Source: Gammaproteobacteria bacterium (lineage in GTDB: Bacteria; Pseudomonadota; Gammaproteobacteria; Xanthomonadales; SZUA-36). From it: a stretch of DNA of 64,000 nucleotides. The notes below the pieces were generated by a model. The model worked only from the letters and a program-made list of their open reading frames with translations. It had not been told where the DNA came from and did not search any database. Shown here piece by piece: positions 51,345-60,220 of the stretch. A program made the position numbers and the translations under genes. Position 1 is the stretch's first letter, and each line of letters begins with the position of its first letter. The DNA lies in assembly GCA_024275935.1 (NCBI GenBank), contig JAJRYF010000037.1:1-64000 (forward strand), read 5' to 3'.

Positions 51345-53355
51345 GTTAGCAACTAACTCTGTGCACTGGAGTCTAGCCACGCTGGCATTAGCAAGTATTC
51401 CCGGATGGATGCTATTCCCGGTGCAAATTATGCTCTTCAGTTTGGCGCTACTCGGATGGCGTTTATTAGCCCTGCACTTTAGTTGGAAAGCACTGTCAGT
51501 ATTACTAAAAATCGTACTTGTACTTTGTGGCTTCGCCTTGGTTTATTTAAGCTACGGGCATGTATTTGGCCGCCAAGCAGCAAGTGCCTTGCTGTTATTA
51601 ATGATGAGTCTAAAAAGTCTGGAGCTCTATACCCAGCGTGACTGTCGGGTGCTTTTAAGCCTTACAGTATTTATGGTAGCAACCTTCTTCTTGTTTCGGC
51701 AAAGCCCGGGAATGCTGATTTATGGCATTGCTGTAGTCTTGCTCATGTTGCACAGCTTGAACCAGTTATTAACCCCCAGTACGGCTTCGCAAACACAATC
51801 AGGTGCGCTAACTTCCACAGCTATGGAGGTTTTTAGTGGCTTCAGGTTGATACTAATCGCCATCCCGTTAGCTGCAGTGCTATTTGTGGTCTTTCCCCGC
51901 CTGGCCACACCTTTATGGGGGGTCAACGAGAACTCTCTGGACGGTAAAACCGGGCTTTCTGAAGATATGAGCCCGGGTAGCATTCAGAATCTGTTTATGG
52001 ATGATAGCCCGGCGTTTAGAGTCGAGTTTGAGACCTCTAGGCCCAGCAATAGTGAGCTCTACTGGCGGGGCCCGGTATTGTGGAATTTTGACGGTAGACG
52101 CTGGACCACCTTGTTTCGAGGCTATCGTGAACTTCCTCCCAAGGAGATACCAACCCCAACCACCAACGACATTGCTTACCAGATCCAGCTAGAGCCTAGT
52201 GAGCGACGCTGGCTATATGCGCTCGATTACCCCGTAATCAAGCCAAAAGATAGCCAACTGACTATAGATTATCAACTTATTACCGAAATTCCAGTTACTA
52301 ACCCACGCCGCTATCGTGTGGTTTCAGAGCCAGCATTTACCGCCACTCCTGAGTTAATGCGCACATTGCGGCAATTCGCACTCGACTTACCACCCGATTA
52401 CAACCCTCAATCTCGTGCCTGGATCAATGCGCTAAAAAGCAACTATCCCGCTGGCTCAGAGAGACTTTTAATCCAAGCGGTATTGGATAATTTCACCCAA
52501 CAAGAATTTTATTACTCACTCAATCCGCCGCCACTGGGCCGCCATAGTGTCGATGAGTTTTTATTCTCAACCAGAAGCGGATATTGTGAGCACTATGCTT
52601 CAGCATTTACAGTACTAATGCGGATGGCTGGTATTCCGGCGCGAGTAGTAACCGGATACCAAGGTGGTTATTACAATGCCACTGGAGAGTACCTACTGGT
52701 GCGCCAATCAGATGCACACGCCTGGTCTGAAGTCTGGCTGGATTCCAGTGGTTGGGTACGCATAGACCCAACCAGCAAGGTAGCCCCGGAACGAATTCTC
52801 TCGGGTGCGCGTGCGGCTATCGGTGAAGCCAGAAACTGGCATGACTTCAATTGGCTCCGGCAGCTTCGCAACCAGGTGGATCTGATTCAGCATTTCTGGA
52901 ATCGTTGGGTGATAGATTTCTCTGCCAGCTCTCAGTCGCGCTTGCTACAAGCCTTGAATCTGGACCAAATAGAGAAACGCTGGTTAGTGTGGATATTGGT
53001 GTTACCGGTGGTCCTGCTTATAGCTCTGAGCATACCATTATTATTGCGCCCCCGATCTTTCACCGATAGCAACCCGAATCTAAACGCCTATAGAAGCTAT
53101 TTAGCCAGTCTGCGTAAGGCGGGCTTTAAATTTACCGACAGCGATAGCTCTAGCGCCATTTCTGCAAGTCTAGGATCTCAGTTAAACAAACAGAAACCAG
53201 AATTAAAAGGCACTGCTCTAGATGCTATCAGAGTTATTGGCAAAGCCTGGAACAGGCAACATTATTCCAAAGACAAAACCGCTGACACTGAGTTTATTAA
53301 GCTGATAAAAGAGTATTTACCACATATTCTCGCGGTTAAGCCCAGCAAGCAGTGA
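51337..53355 (+). CDS. tgpA: TgpA-like transglutaminase membrane protein
   Basis: A 672-residue inner-membrane protein. Six or so N-terminal helices form the DUF3488 region (about residues 8-190), a periplasmic transglutaminase core follows, then another helix near 555 and a DUF4129-like tail. The catalytic triad is Cys417 (SGYCEHYA), His461 (SDAHAWSEVW) and Asp477 (RIDPTS). In Pseudomonas aeruginosa TgpA is essential or important for viability. The ATG at 51337, inside the DUF58 end, is chosen over an upstream TTG three codons earlier. It completes the MoxR-DUF58-TgpA module. Confidence 0.91.
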   Translation: MNKLATNSVHWSLATLALASIPGWMLFPVQIMLFSLALLGWRLLALHFSWKALSVLLKIVLVLCGFALVYLSYGHVFGRQAASALLLLMMSLKSLELYTQRDCRVLLSLTVFMVATFFLFRQSPGMLIYGIAVVLLMLHSLNQLLTPSTASQTQSGALTSTAMEVFSGFRLILIAIPLAAVLFVVFPRLATPLWGVNENSLDGKTGLSEDMSPGSIQNLFMDDSPAFRVEFETSRPSNSELYWRGPVLWNFDGRRWTTLFRGYRELPPKEIPTPTTNDIAYQIQLEPSERRWLYALDYPVIKPKDSQLTIDYQLITEIPVTNPRRYRVVSEPAFTATPELMRTLRQFALDLPPDYNPQSRAWINALKSNYPAGSERLLIQAVLDNFTQQEFYYSLNPPPLGRHSVDEFLFSTRSGYCEHYASAFTVLMRMAGIPARVVTGYQGGYYNATGEYLLVRQSDAHAWSEVWLDSSGWVRIDPTSKVAPERILSGARAAIGEARNWHDFNWLRQLRNQVDLIQHFWNRWVIDFSASSQSRLLQALNLDQIEKRWLVWILVLPVVLLIALSIPLLLRPRSFTDSNPNLNAYRSYLASLRKAGFKFTDSDSSSAISASLGSQLNKQKPELKGTALDAIRVIGKAWNRQHYSKDKTADTEFIKLIKEYLPHILAVKPSKQ

Positions 53356-53366
53356 TAAGAAATTAT

Positions 53367-53627
53367 CAGTACTATCCCGATAACTATTCAAGTATGAATT
53401 CTGGGTGCTCGTCTGAGACCTCACCCGCAGGGCAGGTTTGTGCTCCTGCAAAACCTGCACTTCCGCCATCCTTGGCGGTCGGACGGGTGAAGAGCCCCCG
53501 TGGATGGGTTTATGGCGTGTCTCAGGCGAGTGCCCAGAATTCATGTCTCGAAAGTTGACAAATTGACGCACCCCAAATACTGTAAGAGCTTTAATAGGCA
53601 ATGCGCAAAGTTAACGGGACAACAGTG
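53367..53627 (-). repeat. Palindromic mobile repeat (MITE-like), copy 3, complete, inverted
   Basis: A 261-base copy in opposite orientation to copies 1 and 2. Terminal inverted repeats begin CAGTACTATCCCGATAACT at 53367 and end at 53627 (reverse complement CACTGTTGTCCCGTTAACT). A perfect 9-base duplication, AGAAATTAT, flanks it (53358-53366 and 53628-53636). It contains the two-hairpin module seen in copy 1. It fills most of the 325-base gap between tgpA and slp. It has no coding capacity. Confidence 0.88.
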
Positions 53628-53680
53628 AGAAATTATAGTTTATTCAGCTTAGAGTCAGCTAATAGCTGTATTATTAAGCA

Positions 53681-54205
53681 ATGATGATAAATAAACTAAA
53701 AATTAGCAGCCTACTACTATTGAGCACGGTGCTGACCGCCTGCGTCAGCATCCCAGAGCCATTAGTGGGTGAATATCCTCTTCTGGAGCCTCAACAAGCC
53801 ACCCAGTTGGGGCAAAGCCAAAATATACGCTGGGGCGGGGTTATTATCGCGGTCAAACCAGAGGCCGACTCAACCTGTATGGAAATACTCAGCAAACCGT
53901 TGGATAGCAAGCAACGGCCGATTAATCAAGATGGCACTACCGGCAGGTTTATCGCTTGTAAAAGCCAGTTCCTTGACCCAGCAATATTTAAAGAAGGCCG
54001 AGAAGTAACTGTAACCGGACCAATCAAGCAAATTGAAGAGCGCCTGATTGGTGAATTTGTTTATGCCTATCCAATAATTGATGCAACCACTATTTACCTT
54101 TGGGCTGAGCGGCTAGAGAGGGTTTCTTACTACACTGGCGGATTTTACTACTGGCCGCACTATATTCCGTATTTTTATGGTGGCGGCCATCATGGCATAC
54201 ACTAG
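53681..54205 (+). CDS. slp: Slp family outer membrane lipoprotein
   Basis: A 174-residue lipoprotein of the Slp/YeaY family, starvation- or carbon-stress-linked in E. coli. The signal ends in the lipobox LTAC near residue 21. The IRWGGVIIAVKPEADSTCMEIL block, LDSKQRP, and the GREVTVTGPIKQ strand are conserved. The C-terminus is rich in Tyr, His and Gly (YYTGGFYYWPHYIPYF), which might bind metal. It may be co-expressed with the DUF502 gene 17 bases later. The start follows the mobile repeat. Confidence 0.88.
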   Translation: MMINKLKISSLLLLSTVLTACVSIPEPLVGEYPLLEPQQATQLGQSQNIRWGGVIIAVKPEADSTCMEILSKPLDSKQRPINQDGTTGRFIACKSQFLDPAIFKEGREVTVTGPIKQIEERLIGEFVYAYPIIDATTIYLWAERLERVSYYTGGFYYWPHYIPYFYGGGHHGIH

Positions 54206-54222
54206 CACGGCTAATATAATAT

Positions 54223-54849
54223 ATGCCAACTACTCTTGCTAATCAGCTAGGGAAGCTTTTCCTCAAAGGCCTAATCGTTGTTCTACCGATTTTATTAACC
54301 GTCAGTTTGTTCTGGTGGTTAATTATCACCGCCGAAAAAACTATGGGCGGCTTACTTCTGAACTTACTTCCTCAGGGCTGGTATATTCCCGGACTGGGGG
54401 TATTGGTAGCTCTGGTTCTGACAACATTTATTGGCCTGCTCACACACTGGCTGTTTTTCCAACGGCTACTGGGATTTGGCGAACAAATATTTGAGCGACT
54501 GCCGCTGGTAAAATCCATTTATTCTGCACTCCGGGATTTCGCCAGCTACTTTAATCCCAGCCAAGAACGCAAATTAGGCCGTGTGGTTAGCGTACAACTA
54601 CCAAATCAAGCATTTCAAATGATTGGCTTTGTAACCCAGGAAACTATCGCACACCCTCAGCTAGTCAATTCACTTGATCAGAATGAAGAACCCAAAGTCG
54701 CTGTATATTTGCCAATGAGCTATCAAATAGGCGGATACACTCTTTATTTGCCGATTTCGGCTATTACTGAACTTGATATTTCAATTGAAGATGCATTGAA
54801 ATTGACACTAACTGGTGGCGCTGGGATTTCCTCAACCGAGATAGATTAG
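54223..54849 (+). CDS. DUF502 family membrane protein
   Basis: A 208-residue protein with two membrane helices (about residues 12-35 and 55-80) and a conserved soluble tail, characteristic of DUF502. The PLVKSIYSALRDFASYF segment near residue 92 is a hallmark, and the short NPS/QxxFQMIGFVT strand follows. The function of the family is unknown. It appears to sit in one unit with slp. Confidence 0.88.
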   Translation: MPTTLANQLGKLFLKGLIVVLPILLTVSLFWWLIITAEKTMGGLLLNLLPQGWYIPGLGVLVALVLTTFIGLLTHWLFFQRLLGFGEQIFERLPLVKSIYSALRDFASYFNPSQERKLGRVVSVQLPNQAFQMIGFVTQETIAHPQLVNSLDQNEEPKVAVYLPMSYQIGGYTLYLPISAITELDISIEDALKLTLTGGAGISSTEID

Positions 54850-54982
54850 TACGCATAAACTTACAGTGCGCCCATCCTCACCATCCCGGAAATGCCCCGC
54901 TCTTCGTCATTCTGGAAATATCCTGTTAGATTTAAACAAGACAGTTTTACGCATAGGCTACACAAATAACCACAACTACGGG

Positions 54983-54988
54983 TATAAT
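54983..54988 (+). promoter_or_regulatory. -10 box of the cytochrome c pair
   Basis: A perfect TATAAT preceded by GGG, 44 bases before the first cytochrome ATG. There is no obvious -35, so its activity is uncertain. The 182-base gap holds no other recognisable site. Confidence 0.4.
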
Positions 54989-55031
54989 TACCGCGCTGGT
55001 TCCCTAAAAACACTAAAAGCGAGTTAAGCCC

Positions 55032-55358
55032 ATGAAAACTGCAAGAAACTCTATTAAATACGCCTTAATTTCAGGCCTAATGCTGGCTCTGAGCCCTGCT
55101 CTATTTGCAGCTGATATAGAGGCCGGAGAAGTTAAAGCGACTACTTGTCTTGGTTGCCACGGAATTGTCAATTACAATAATGTATACCCGGTATACAAAG
55201 TGCCTAAGATTGGTGGGCAAAATGAACAATATCTGGTGTCTGCTTTGCAAGCCTATAAGTCCGGCGAACGCTCTCACGCAACTATGCAGGCCCAGGCAGC
55301 TAGCATGAGTGATGCCGATATTGCCGATGTAGCCGCCTGGTTTGCCAGTCTGAAATGA
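55032..55358 (+). CDS. Small c-type cytochrome, class I
   Basis: A 108-residue periplasmic cytochrome. A signal peptide ends near FAA (residue 26). The heme motif CLGCH is near 37-41, and the axial Met is probably in SHATMQAQA near residue 85, followed by the usual ADIADVAAWFASL helix. It is nearly adjacent to a second cytochrome, with which it shares the fold. Such pairs carry electrons to terminal oxidases, or serve cytochrome c4/c5-like roles. Confidence 0.88.
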   Translation: MKTARNSIKYALISGLMLALSPALFAADIEAGEVKATTCLGCHGIVNYNNVYPVYKVPKIGGQNEQYLVSALQAYKSGERSHATMQAQAASMSDADIADVAAWFASLK

Positions 55359-55369
55359 AGGTCTCAAAT

Positions 55370-55705
55370 ATGAAAATAAAATCATTCTTACTTATCGCTG
55401 CTTGCACCTTGATGTCTGGACTATTGCTGACACCCGCTATAGCTGCAGACATAGAGGCTGGTAAAACCAAGTCTGCCATGTGCGCCGCCTGTCATGCTGC
55501 TGATGGTAATGGCCTGGATCCAAGCTACCCTAAACTCGCTGGCCAGCATGCTAGCTACCTAGCACAATCTCTACAAGACTATAAATCTGGCAAGCGTAAG
55601 AACCCGATCATGTCGGGTATGGCTGCCGGTCTTACAGATACTGACATCGAAGATTTGTCGGCATATTATGCCTCTATGGATGGCTTAAAAGACTTGGGCA
55701 AATAG
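55370..55705 (+). CDS. Second small c-type cytochrome, class I
   Basis: A 111-residue periplasmic cytochrome with a signal peptide ending near AIAA (residue 26). The heme motif is CAACH near residue 38, and an axial Met is likely in NPIMSGMAAGL near 83. An earlier start at 55355 would overlap the first cytochrome (ATGA); the ATG at 55370 has GAAGG upstream and gives a standard signal peptide. It differs from its neighbour in sequence but shares the fold, so the pair probably arose by duplication. Confidence 0.86.
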   Translation: MKIKSFLLIAACTLMSGLLLTPAIAADIEAGKTKSAMCAACHAADGNGLDPSYPKLAGQHASYLAQSLQDYKSGKRKNPIMSGMAAGLTDTDIEDLSAYYASMDGLKDLGK

Positions 55706-55714
55706 CTCAACAGA

Positions 55715-56299
55715 TCAATAATAAGGGTTTTGGCCGGAGGCATGATCTGTGGCATCAATAACTGCAGTCACCTCCGGCAGTTGCTCTTTAAGAGTTTTCT
55801 CTATTCCGTTTTGCAGGGTAACATTGGCCATCCCACAACCCTGACAGCCGCCACCGAATTGTAACGACACAACTCCATCTTCAGTTACTCCGACCAAAGT
55901 TACATGGCCTTTGTGACTCGCTAGTGACGGATTAATTTCAGTATCAATCAACCAGCCTACCTGCTCTAGCAGGGGTGCATTTGTCGCTGGCGCAGACCCC
56001 TTAATTTTAGGTGCTCGAATATTCAGGCGACCACCGGTACCTTCATTAATATAATCAATTTCAGCATCAACCAACCAGTCTTGGGAGGCTTGTTCTATAA
56101 ATAAATTAATTTCACCAATCGGCATCAGTTGATCATCAGCCTGGCTTTCTCCGTTACCACAAAATATCAATTCACAGTTTGCAGCCGGGGTTCCAGCCGC
56201 GGTAACCCGTAAGCGCAAGCCTAATCCTGGCTCATCTTGTTTTGCCACCAATTCATTTAGAAACTGGTTAGCCGATTCAGTGATTTCAATTGCTAACAT
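55715..56299 (-). CDS. nfuA: Fe/S biogenesis protein NfuA
   Basis: A 194-residue two-domain scaffold that delivers 4Fe-4S clusters. The N-terminal domain is a degenerate A-type (IscA-like) domain without its cysteines, and the C-terminal Nfu domain carries the Cys-x-x-Cys in GGGCQGCGMANVTL near residue 147. Length matches E. coli NfuA (191). It is transcribed opposite to the cytochrome pair, tail to tail. Confidence 0.96.
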   Translation of the reverse strand: MLAIEITESANQFLNELVAKQDEPGLGLRLRVTAAGTPAANCELIFCGNGESQADDQLMPIGEINLFIEQASQDWLVDAEIDYINEGTGGRLNIRAPKIKGSAPATNAPLLEQVGWLIDTEINPSLASHKGHVTLVGVTEDGVVSLQFGGGCQGCGMANVTLQNGIEKTLKEQLPEVTAVIDATDHASGQNPYY

Positions 56300-56323
56300 A
56301 ATCCTTCTCTAATTTACTATAGG

Positions 56324-56403
56324 AATCTCTGATTAATATACACATCCTCAGGCTGTAAGCCCCACAGGGCAAGCTGGGGATGCATGTCTATTAATCAGAG
56401 GCT
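56324..56403. repeat. Palindromic repeat at the esterase 3' end
   Basis: The left arm (56324-56346, core CTCTGATTAATATACACATCC) pairs with the right arm (56376-56403). It overlaps the last codon and stop of the esterase gene. The CCTCTGATTAAT core is the same as in the repeats near 25248 and 27289, so it may be part of a dispersed family. It could act as a bidirectional stop between nfuA and the esterase. Confidence 0.55.
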
Positions 56404-57411
56404 ACTATATAACCAGGGTAGTGAAATATCTAACCTGTGATCTATCCCTGAATGGGTACCATCAAATTCTTCGTAATGGTGGGCAATACCAAGCTCAGTC
56501 AGGCGTTTATTGAAGATACGATTACCATAGTGGATATTATACTGATCCCGATTACCAACATCCAGATACAAACCTTTTAATTGCTTTAAGCCTAACAGCT
56601 TCTCAGCAGGCATCACCACCGGATCAAACTCTAACCATCTATTCCAAATATCAGGGTCAAGCTGGCAAGTTTCAAGGTCGAAGGGTAGACGAAAAGGCAA
56701 ACCAGCCGTTAACTCACTGCTCTGCTTAGGGGAGTAAGTAGCTGCCATACACAAGACCATAAGAGTGTGAAAATCATCACTACCAGGCTGTTTGGAGGCC
56801 CAAAACTTACGCATGAAAGTCGGGATATCATATTTAGATCTGGCTAATACCTTACATGCAGTAGGGAAATCCGGCCGATACACCAAGTCGAAAAACATAT
56901 CTCCGGAGTGACAGGCAGCTGCGGCCCAAATATCAGGATGGCGAATAACTTGCATCAAAGCACCATAGCCGCCCGATGACTTGCCAAAAACCACATGCGC
57001 AGAAACCCCATAACGAGATTCAACCACAGGCATTAACTCTTCCAACAGATAATCTTCGTAAAACCCTACTGCTGGAGAGTTCAGGTATTGATTGCCGCCA
57101 AGCGAGGTATAACAATCGGGAAACACCATAATGGTCGACCCCATTTTTTCTGTTGCAATCAGGCGATCTAAGCGCTGTGGTAAGTTTTCACCATGATTGC
57201 GCCAATTTACATGACCCGGGCCCGAGTTTGTGTAAGCCGCTAAATCCCAAAACACAGGTAAGCTACGACTATCATCGTAGCCTGCAGGTGTGTAAACCAA
57301 CAAATCCCGGACAGTTGGATCTCCCCATGGGTTGTTCGCCAATACTGCTGATTTATGCGCGATACGGGCAACCTTCCCAGTTGGCCAGTCTGCTTGATTT
57401 TTAATCTTCAT
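56395..57411 (-). CDS. Putative alpha/beta-hydrolase esterase
   Basis: A 338-residue esterase of the esterase D family fold. The nucleophile Ser145 is in VFGKSSGGYG, and the last catalytic His is likely in GTHSGIDHRLD near 325, with an Asp between. It lacks a signal peptide. The C-terminal residues are encoded inside a palindromic repeat. The substrate is unknown; it is upstream of no obvious partner. It is separated from galU by 28 bases, so co-transcription with the polysaccharide genes is possible. Confidence 0.82.
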   Translation of the reverse strand: MKIKNQADWPTGKVARIAHKSAVLANNPWGDPTVRDLLVYTPAGYDDSRSLPVFWDLAAYTNSGPGHVNWRNHGENLPQRLDRLIATEKMGSTIMVFPDCYTSLGGNQYLNSPAVGFYEDYLLEELMPVVESRYGVSAHVVFGKSSGGYGALMQVIRHPDIWAAAACHSGDMFFDLVYRPDFPTACKVLARSKYDIPTFMRKFWASKQPGSDDFHTLMVLCMAATYSPKQSSELTAGLPFRLPFDLETCQLDPDIWNRWLEFDPVVMPAEKLLGLKQLKGLYLDVGNRDQYNIHYGNRIFNKRLTELGIAHHYEEFDGTHSGIDHRLDISLPWLYSSL

Positions 57412-57439
57412 ACAATACCTATACCGAGGCCTACCTGAA

Positions 57440-58324
57440 TCAGGCTGTACCCTTGCTCACAGTGGCGGCAATATGTGCCAGCACTTTGTCACGCAAGTCA
57501 GCCCGCTCCAAAGCATAGTCAACTGTTGCCTCAATAAAGCCAGCCTTGCTGCCACAATCGTAACGCCTGCCTTCAAACTCGCAGTACTCTACTATTTGGT
57601 CTTCCAATAACAGGGCAATTGCATCTGTAAGCTGAATTTCACCGCTGGCCTGGTTGGCGACTATATCCAGTTTAGGGAAAATTTCCGGTGTCAGTATATA
57701 ACGGCCAACAACTGCCAGATTAGATGGAGTATTTTCCGGGTTTGGCTTTTCAATAATAGAATTTAACTGACAACCATCTATTGTTGGTTCAATGATGCCG
57801 TAGCGACCGGTATCTTCATCGGCCACACGCTGCACAGCAAGAACACTGTTGCCACCAATTTCAAATTGCGATATCAATTGCTGCAAGCAGCCCTTACCTC
57901 TTGATTTAATTAAGTCATCCGCCAAAATAATTGCACAGGGCTCATCACCAACCAACTCTCTGGCGCAATTGACTGCATGGCCTAGCCCAAGCGGCTCGAT
58001 TTGCGGAACTTCGGCCCGGGTAATATGGCTGGGAATAATATTCCGTATAGTGTCAAGTAGTTCAGAGTTACCGCTAGCTGCCAATCTGGTTTCTAATTCG
58101 AAGGCCTGATCGAAGTGATCTGAAATGGTATGTTTCTTTCTGCTGGTGACAAATATCAGAGTTTCAATACCTGCCGCAATAGCTTCTTCAACCGCATACT
58201 GAATCAACGGCTTATCGACAATTGGGAGCATTTCCTTGGGGATAGACTTAGTTGCTGGCAAAAACCTGGTGCCCAGTCCGGCTACTGGAAATATAGCCTT
58301 ACGCACCTTCTGTACACTACTCAT
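57440..58324 (-). CDS. galU: UTP-glucose-1-phosphate uridylyltransferase
   Basis: A 294-residue nucleotidyltransferase making UDP-glucose for polysaccharides. The N-terminal GLGTRFLPATKSIPKEML signature is near residues 17-34, followed by VDKPLIQYAVEEA and the GLGHAVNCA block near 105. Length is normal. Start overlaps the upstream dehydratase by four bases. Confidence 0.96.
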   Translation of the reverse strand: MSSVQKVRKAIFPVAGLGTRFLPATKSIPKEMLPIVDKPLIQYAVEEAIAAGIETLIFVTSRKKHTISDHFDQAFELETRLAASGNSELLDTIRNIIPSHITRAEVPQIEPLGLGHAVNCARELVGDEPCAIILADDLIKSRGKGCLQQLISQFEIGGNSVLAVQRVADEDTGRYGIIEPTIDGCQLNSIIEKPNPENTPSNLAVVGRYILTPEIFPKLDIVANQASGEIQLTDAIALLLEDQIVEYCEFEGRRYDCGSKAGFIEATVDYALERADLRDKVLAHIAATVSKGTA

Positions 58325-60219
58325 GATTGCTTATCTAGACCTACCCTCTGGCTAGTACGGTTGATTGATACAACCTTCTCTGACATAGGTGCAGAGACTC
58401 TGTCCAGCTCAGGAACTAAAGTTACCAGAGTCGTATACAAACTTTTTACATCATAGCGTTTCACAGCCAATTCTGACTCTCTTATTGCTGCTTGCAATAA
58501 GGGCCAGGCAGTTTCGCGGTGTCTTGCCAGGAAAATCTTTTCGTGTGAGGTTTTCTGGTATGGCTCATGCTCATGGAATAACTCTTCAAACAATTTCTCA
58601 CCCGGGCGCAGACCGGTATAAATAATTTGTATATCTTTACCCGGCTCTTTACCCGCAAGCCGAATAAGTTGTTCTGCAAGATAGTTTATCTTTACTGGCT
58701 CACCCATATCTAGAACAAAAATTTCACTACCCTCACCCAATACCGCCGCTTGCATAATCAGCTGCGATGCCTCGGATATGGTCATAAAATAACGTGATAT
58801 TTCTGGGTGGGTAACAGTTACCGGGCCGCCTTTTATTATCTGCTGCTTAAACAGTGGCACCACACTACCATTTGAGTTTAATACATTGCCGAAACGCACA
58901 GTGATAAAGCGCGTGTCAGAGCGGGCATTCATATTCTGACAGTAAATCTCGGCAACCCGTTTAGTTGCACCCATAATATTAGTGGGGTTAACTGCTTTAT
59001 CAGTTGAAATCAACACAAAAGTTCCGACATTGTGTCGGTCTGCCGCCTGTGATATGCGTACCGTGCCAAGTACGTTATTACGATATGCTTCACGAATATG
59101 GTTTTGCAATATAGGTAAATGTTTATACGCAGCCGCATGGAATATCATATCTGGACGATAGTCGCCAACTACCTTTTCTGCAGTTGCCGGATCACAGATA
59201 TCCCCCAACACGCAGGCATAAAGCAAGTCCTGGTAGTCGTCTCTTAATTCGTTATCAATTTGATAAAGGTTGTATTCACTATGATCGACAACGATCAGCT
59301 CTACCGGGTTGAGGCGAGCTATTTGACGGCAAATCTCGGCACCAATGGAACCGCCACCGCCTGTGACCAAAACTCTCTTTCCAGCCAGGCCGTCGCGGAT
59401 TGAGTCCCAATTAAGCATTACCGGTTGGCGACCTAGCAGGTCATCAATAACCACTGGCTTTAACTCATCGATTCGAGTTGCGTTGCTGCCAAAATCCTGA
59501 AGCGTAGGCAAAGTCATAAACTTGATGCCAGATTCCTCACAATATTCAACAATCTGTTGCATTTGCAGATTTGTAGCCGATGGAATCGCAATTATAACCA
59601 GCTCAGCAGTATGTTCAGTGACAATAGCTTGCAGCTCGGATATTTTACCTAATACTGCTATTCCGTGAACATTGGCGCCTTTAAGCTTGTGATTATCATC
59701 TAGAATTCCGAGAATATTAAAGCCACCTCGGTGGCGTAATTCACGCACCAGTAGTGCCCCTGAGTGACCCGCACCCAGAATTAAAGTACGCTTACCCTCG
59801 CTGGAAACTGATTCCAGTCGCCGGTCTTTCCAGATTCTGTAAAGCATCCTTGGAATACCTAACAGCAGGAATAAAACCAATGGGAAGGAGATAAGAATTA
59901 CAGATGAAGCTGCCAATGAGCCGCCAGTTAGAAGAACAAACAAGGCAACCAATAAGCCACCGTAGGTACTAGCCCTGATAATGCTCCATAAGTCCAGGAA
60001 GCTGGCAAATCGCCATAAACCTCGATATAGGCCTATGTACCAGAATAGTAGCCCTTGCATACCTAGAATCAAAAGGGTTTCTACACCGAACCAGTCACCC
60101 ATAGATGCAACACCCATAATTTGGGTTTGCAGCCAGTTAGCAGTGAGCCAAGCAATCAAAACCATGACTAAGTCATGGCAAACTACTGCGGCGCGCGGGT
60201 GTCTAAGCCAATGCATCAT
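58321..60219 (-). CDS. WbpM/CapD-like nucleoside-diphosphate sugar 4,6-dehydratase
   Basis: A 632-residue membrane-anchored sugar dehydratase. Four N-terminal helices (about residues 15-125) are followed by a first nucleotide-binding domain (LILGAGHSGALLVREL near 147) and a catalytic domain with the NAD motif VTGGGGSIGAEICRQ near 288. The WbpM-type Ser-Met-Lys catalytic set is visible in STDKAVNPTNIMGATK near 408-422. WbpM makes the first sugar for O-antigen from UDP-GlcNAc. Overlap with galU and proximity of a glycosyl-phosphate transferase support an O-antigen or exopolysaccharide role. Confidence 0.92.
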   Translation of the reverse strand: MMHWLRHPRAAVVCHDLVMVLIAWLTANWLQTQIMGVASMGDWFGVETLLILGMQGLLFWYIGLYRGLWRFASFLDLWSIIRASTYGGLLVALFVLLTGGSLAASSVILISFPLVLFLLLGIPRMLYRIWKDRRLESVSSEGKRTLILGAGHSGALLVRELRHRGGFNILGILDDNHKLKGANVHGIAVLGKISELQAIVTEHTAELVIIAIPSATNLQMQQIVEYCEESGIKFMTLPTLQDFGSNATRIDELKPVVIDDLLGRQPVMLNWDSIRDGLAGKRVLVTGGGGSIGAEICRQIARLNPVELIVVDHSEYNLYQIDNELRDDYQDLLYACVLGDICDPATAEKVVGDYRPDMIFHAAAYKHLPILQNHIREAYRNNVLGTVRISQAADRHNVGTFVLISTDKAVNPTNIMGATKRVAEIYCQNMNARSDTRFITVRFGNVLNSNGSVVPLFKQQIIKGGPVTVTHPEISRYFMTISEASQLIMQAAVLGEGSEIFVLDMGEPVKINYLAEQLIRLAGKEPGKDIQIIYTGLRPGEKLFEELFHEHEPYQKTSHEKIFLARHRETAWPLLQAAIRESELAVKRYDVKSLYTTLVTLVPELDRVSAPMSEKVVSINRTSQRVGLDKQS

Positions 60220-60220
60220 C

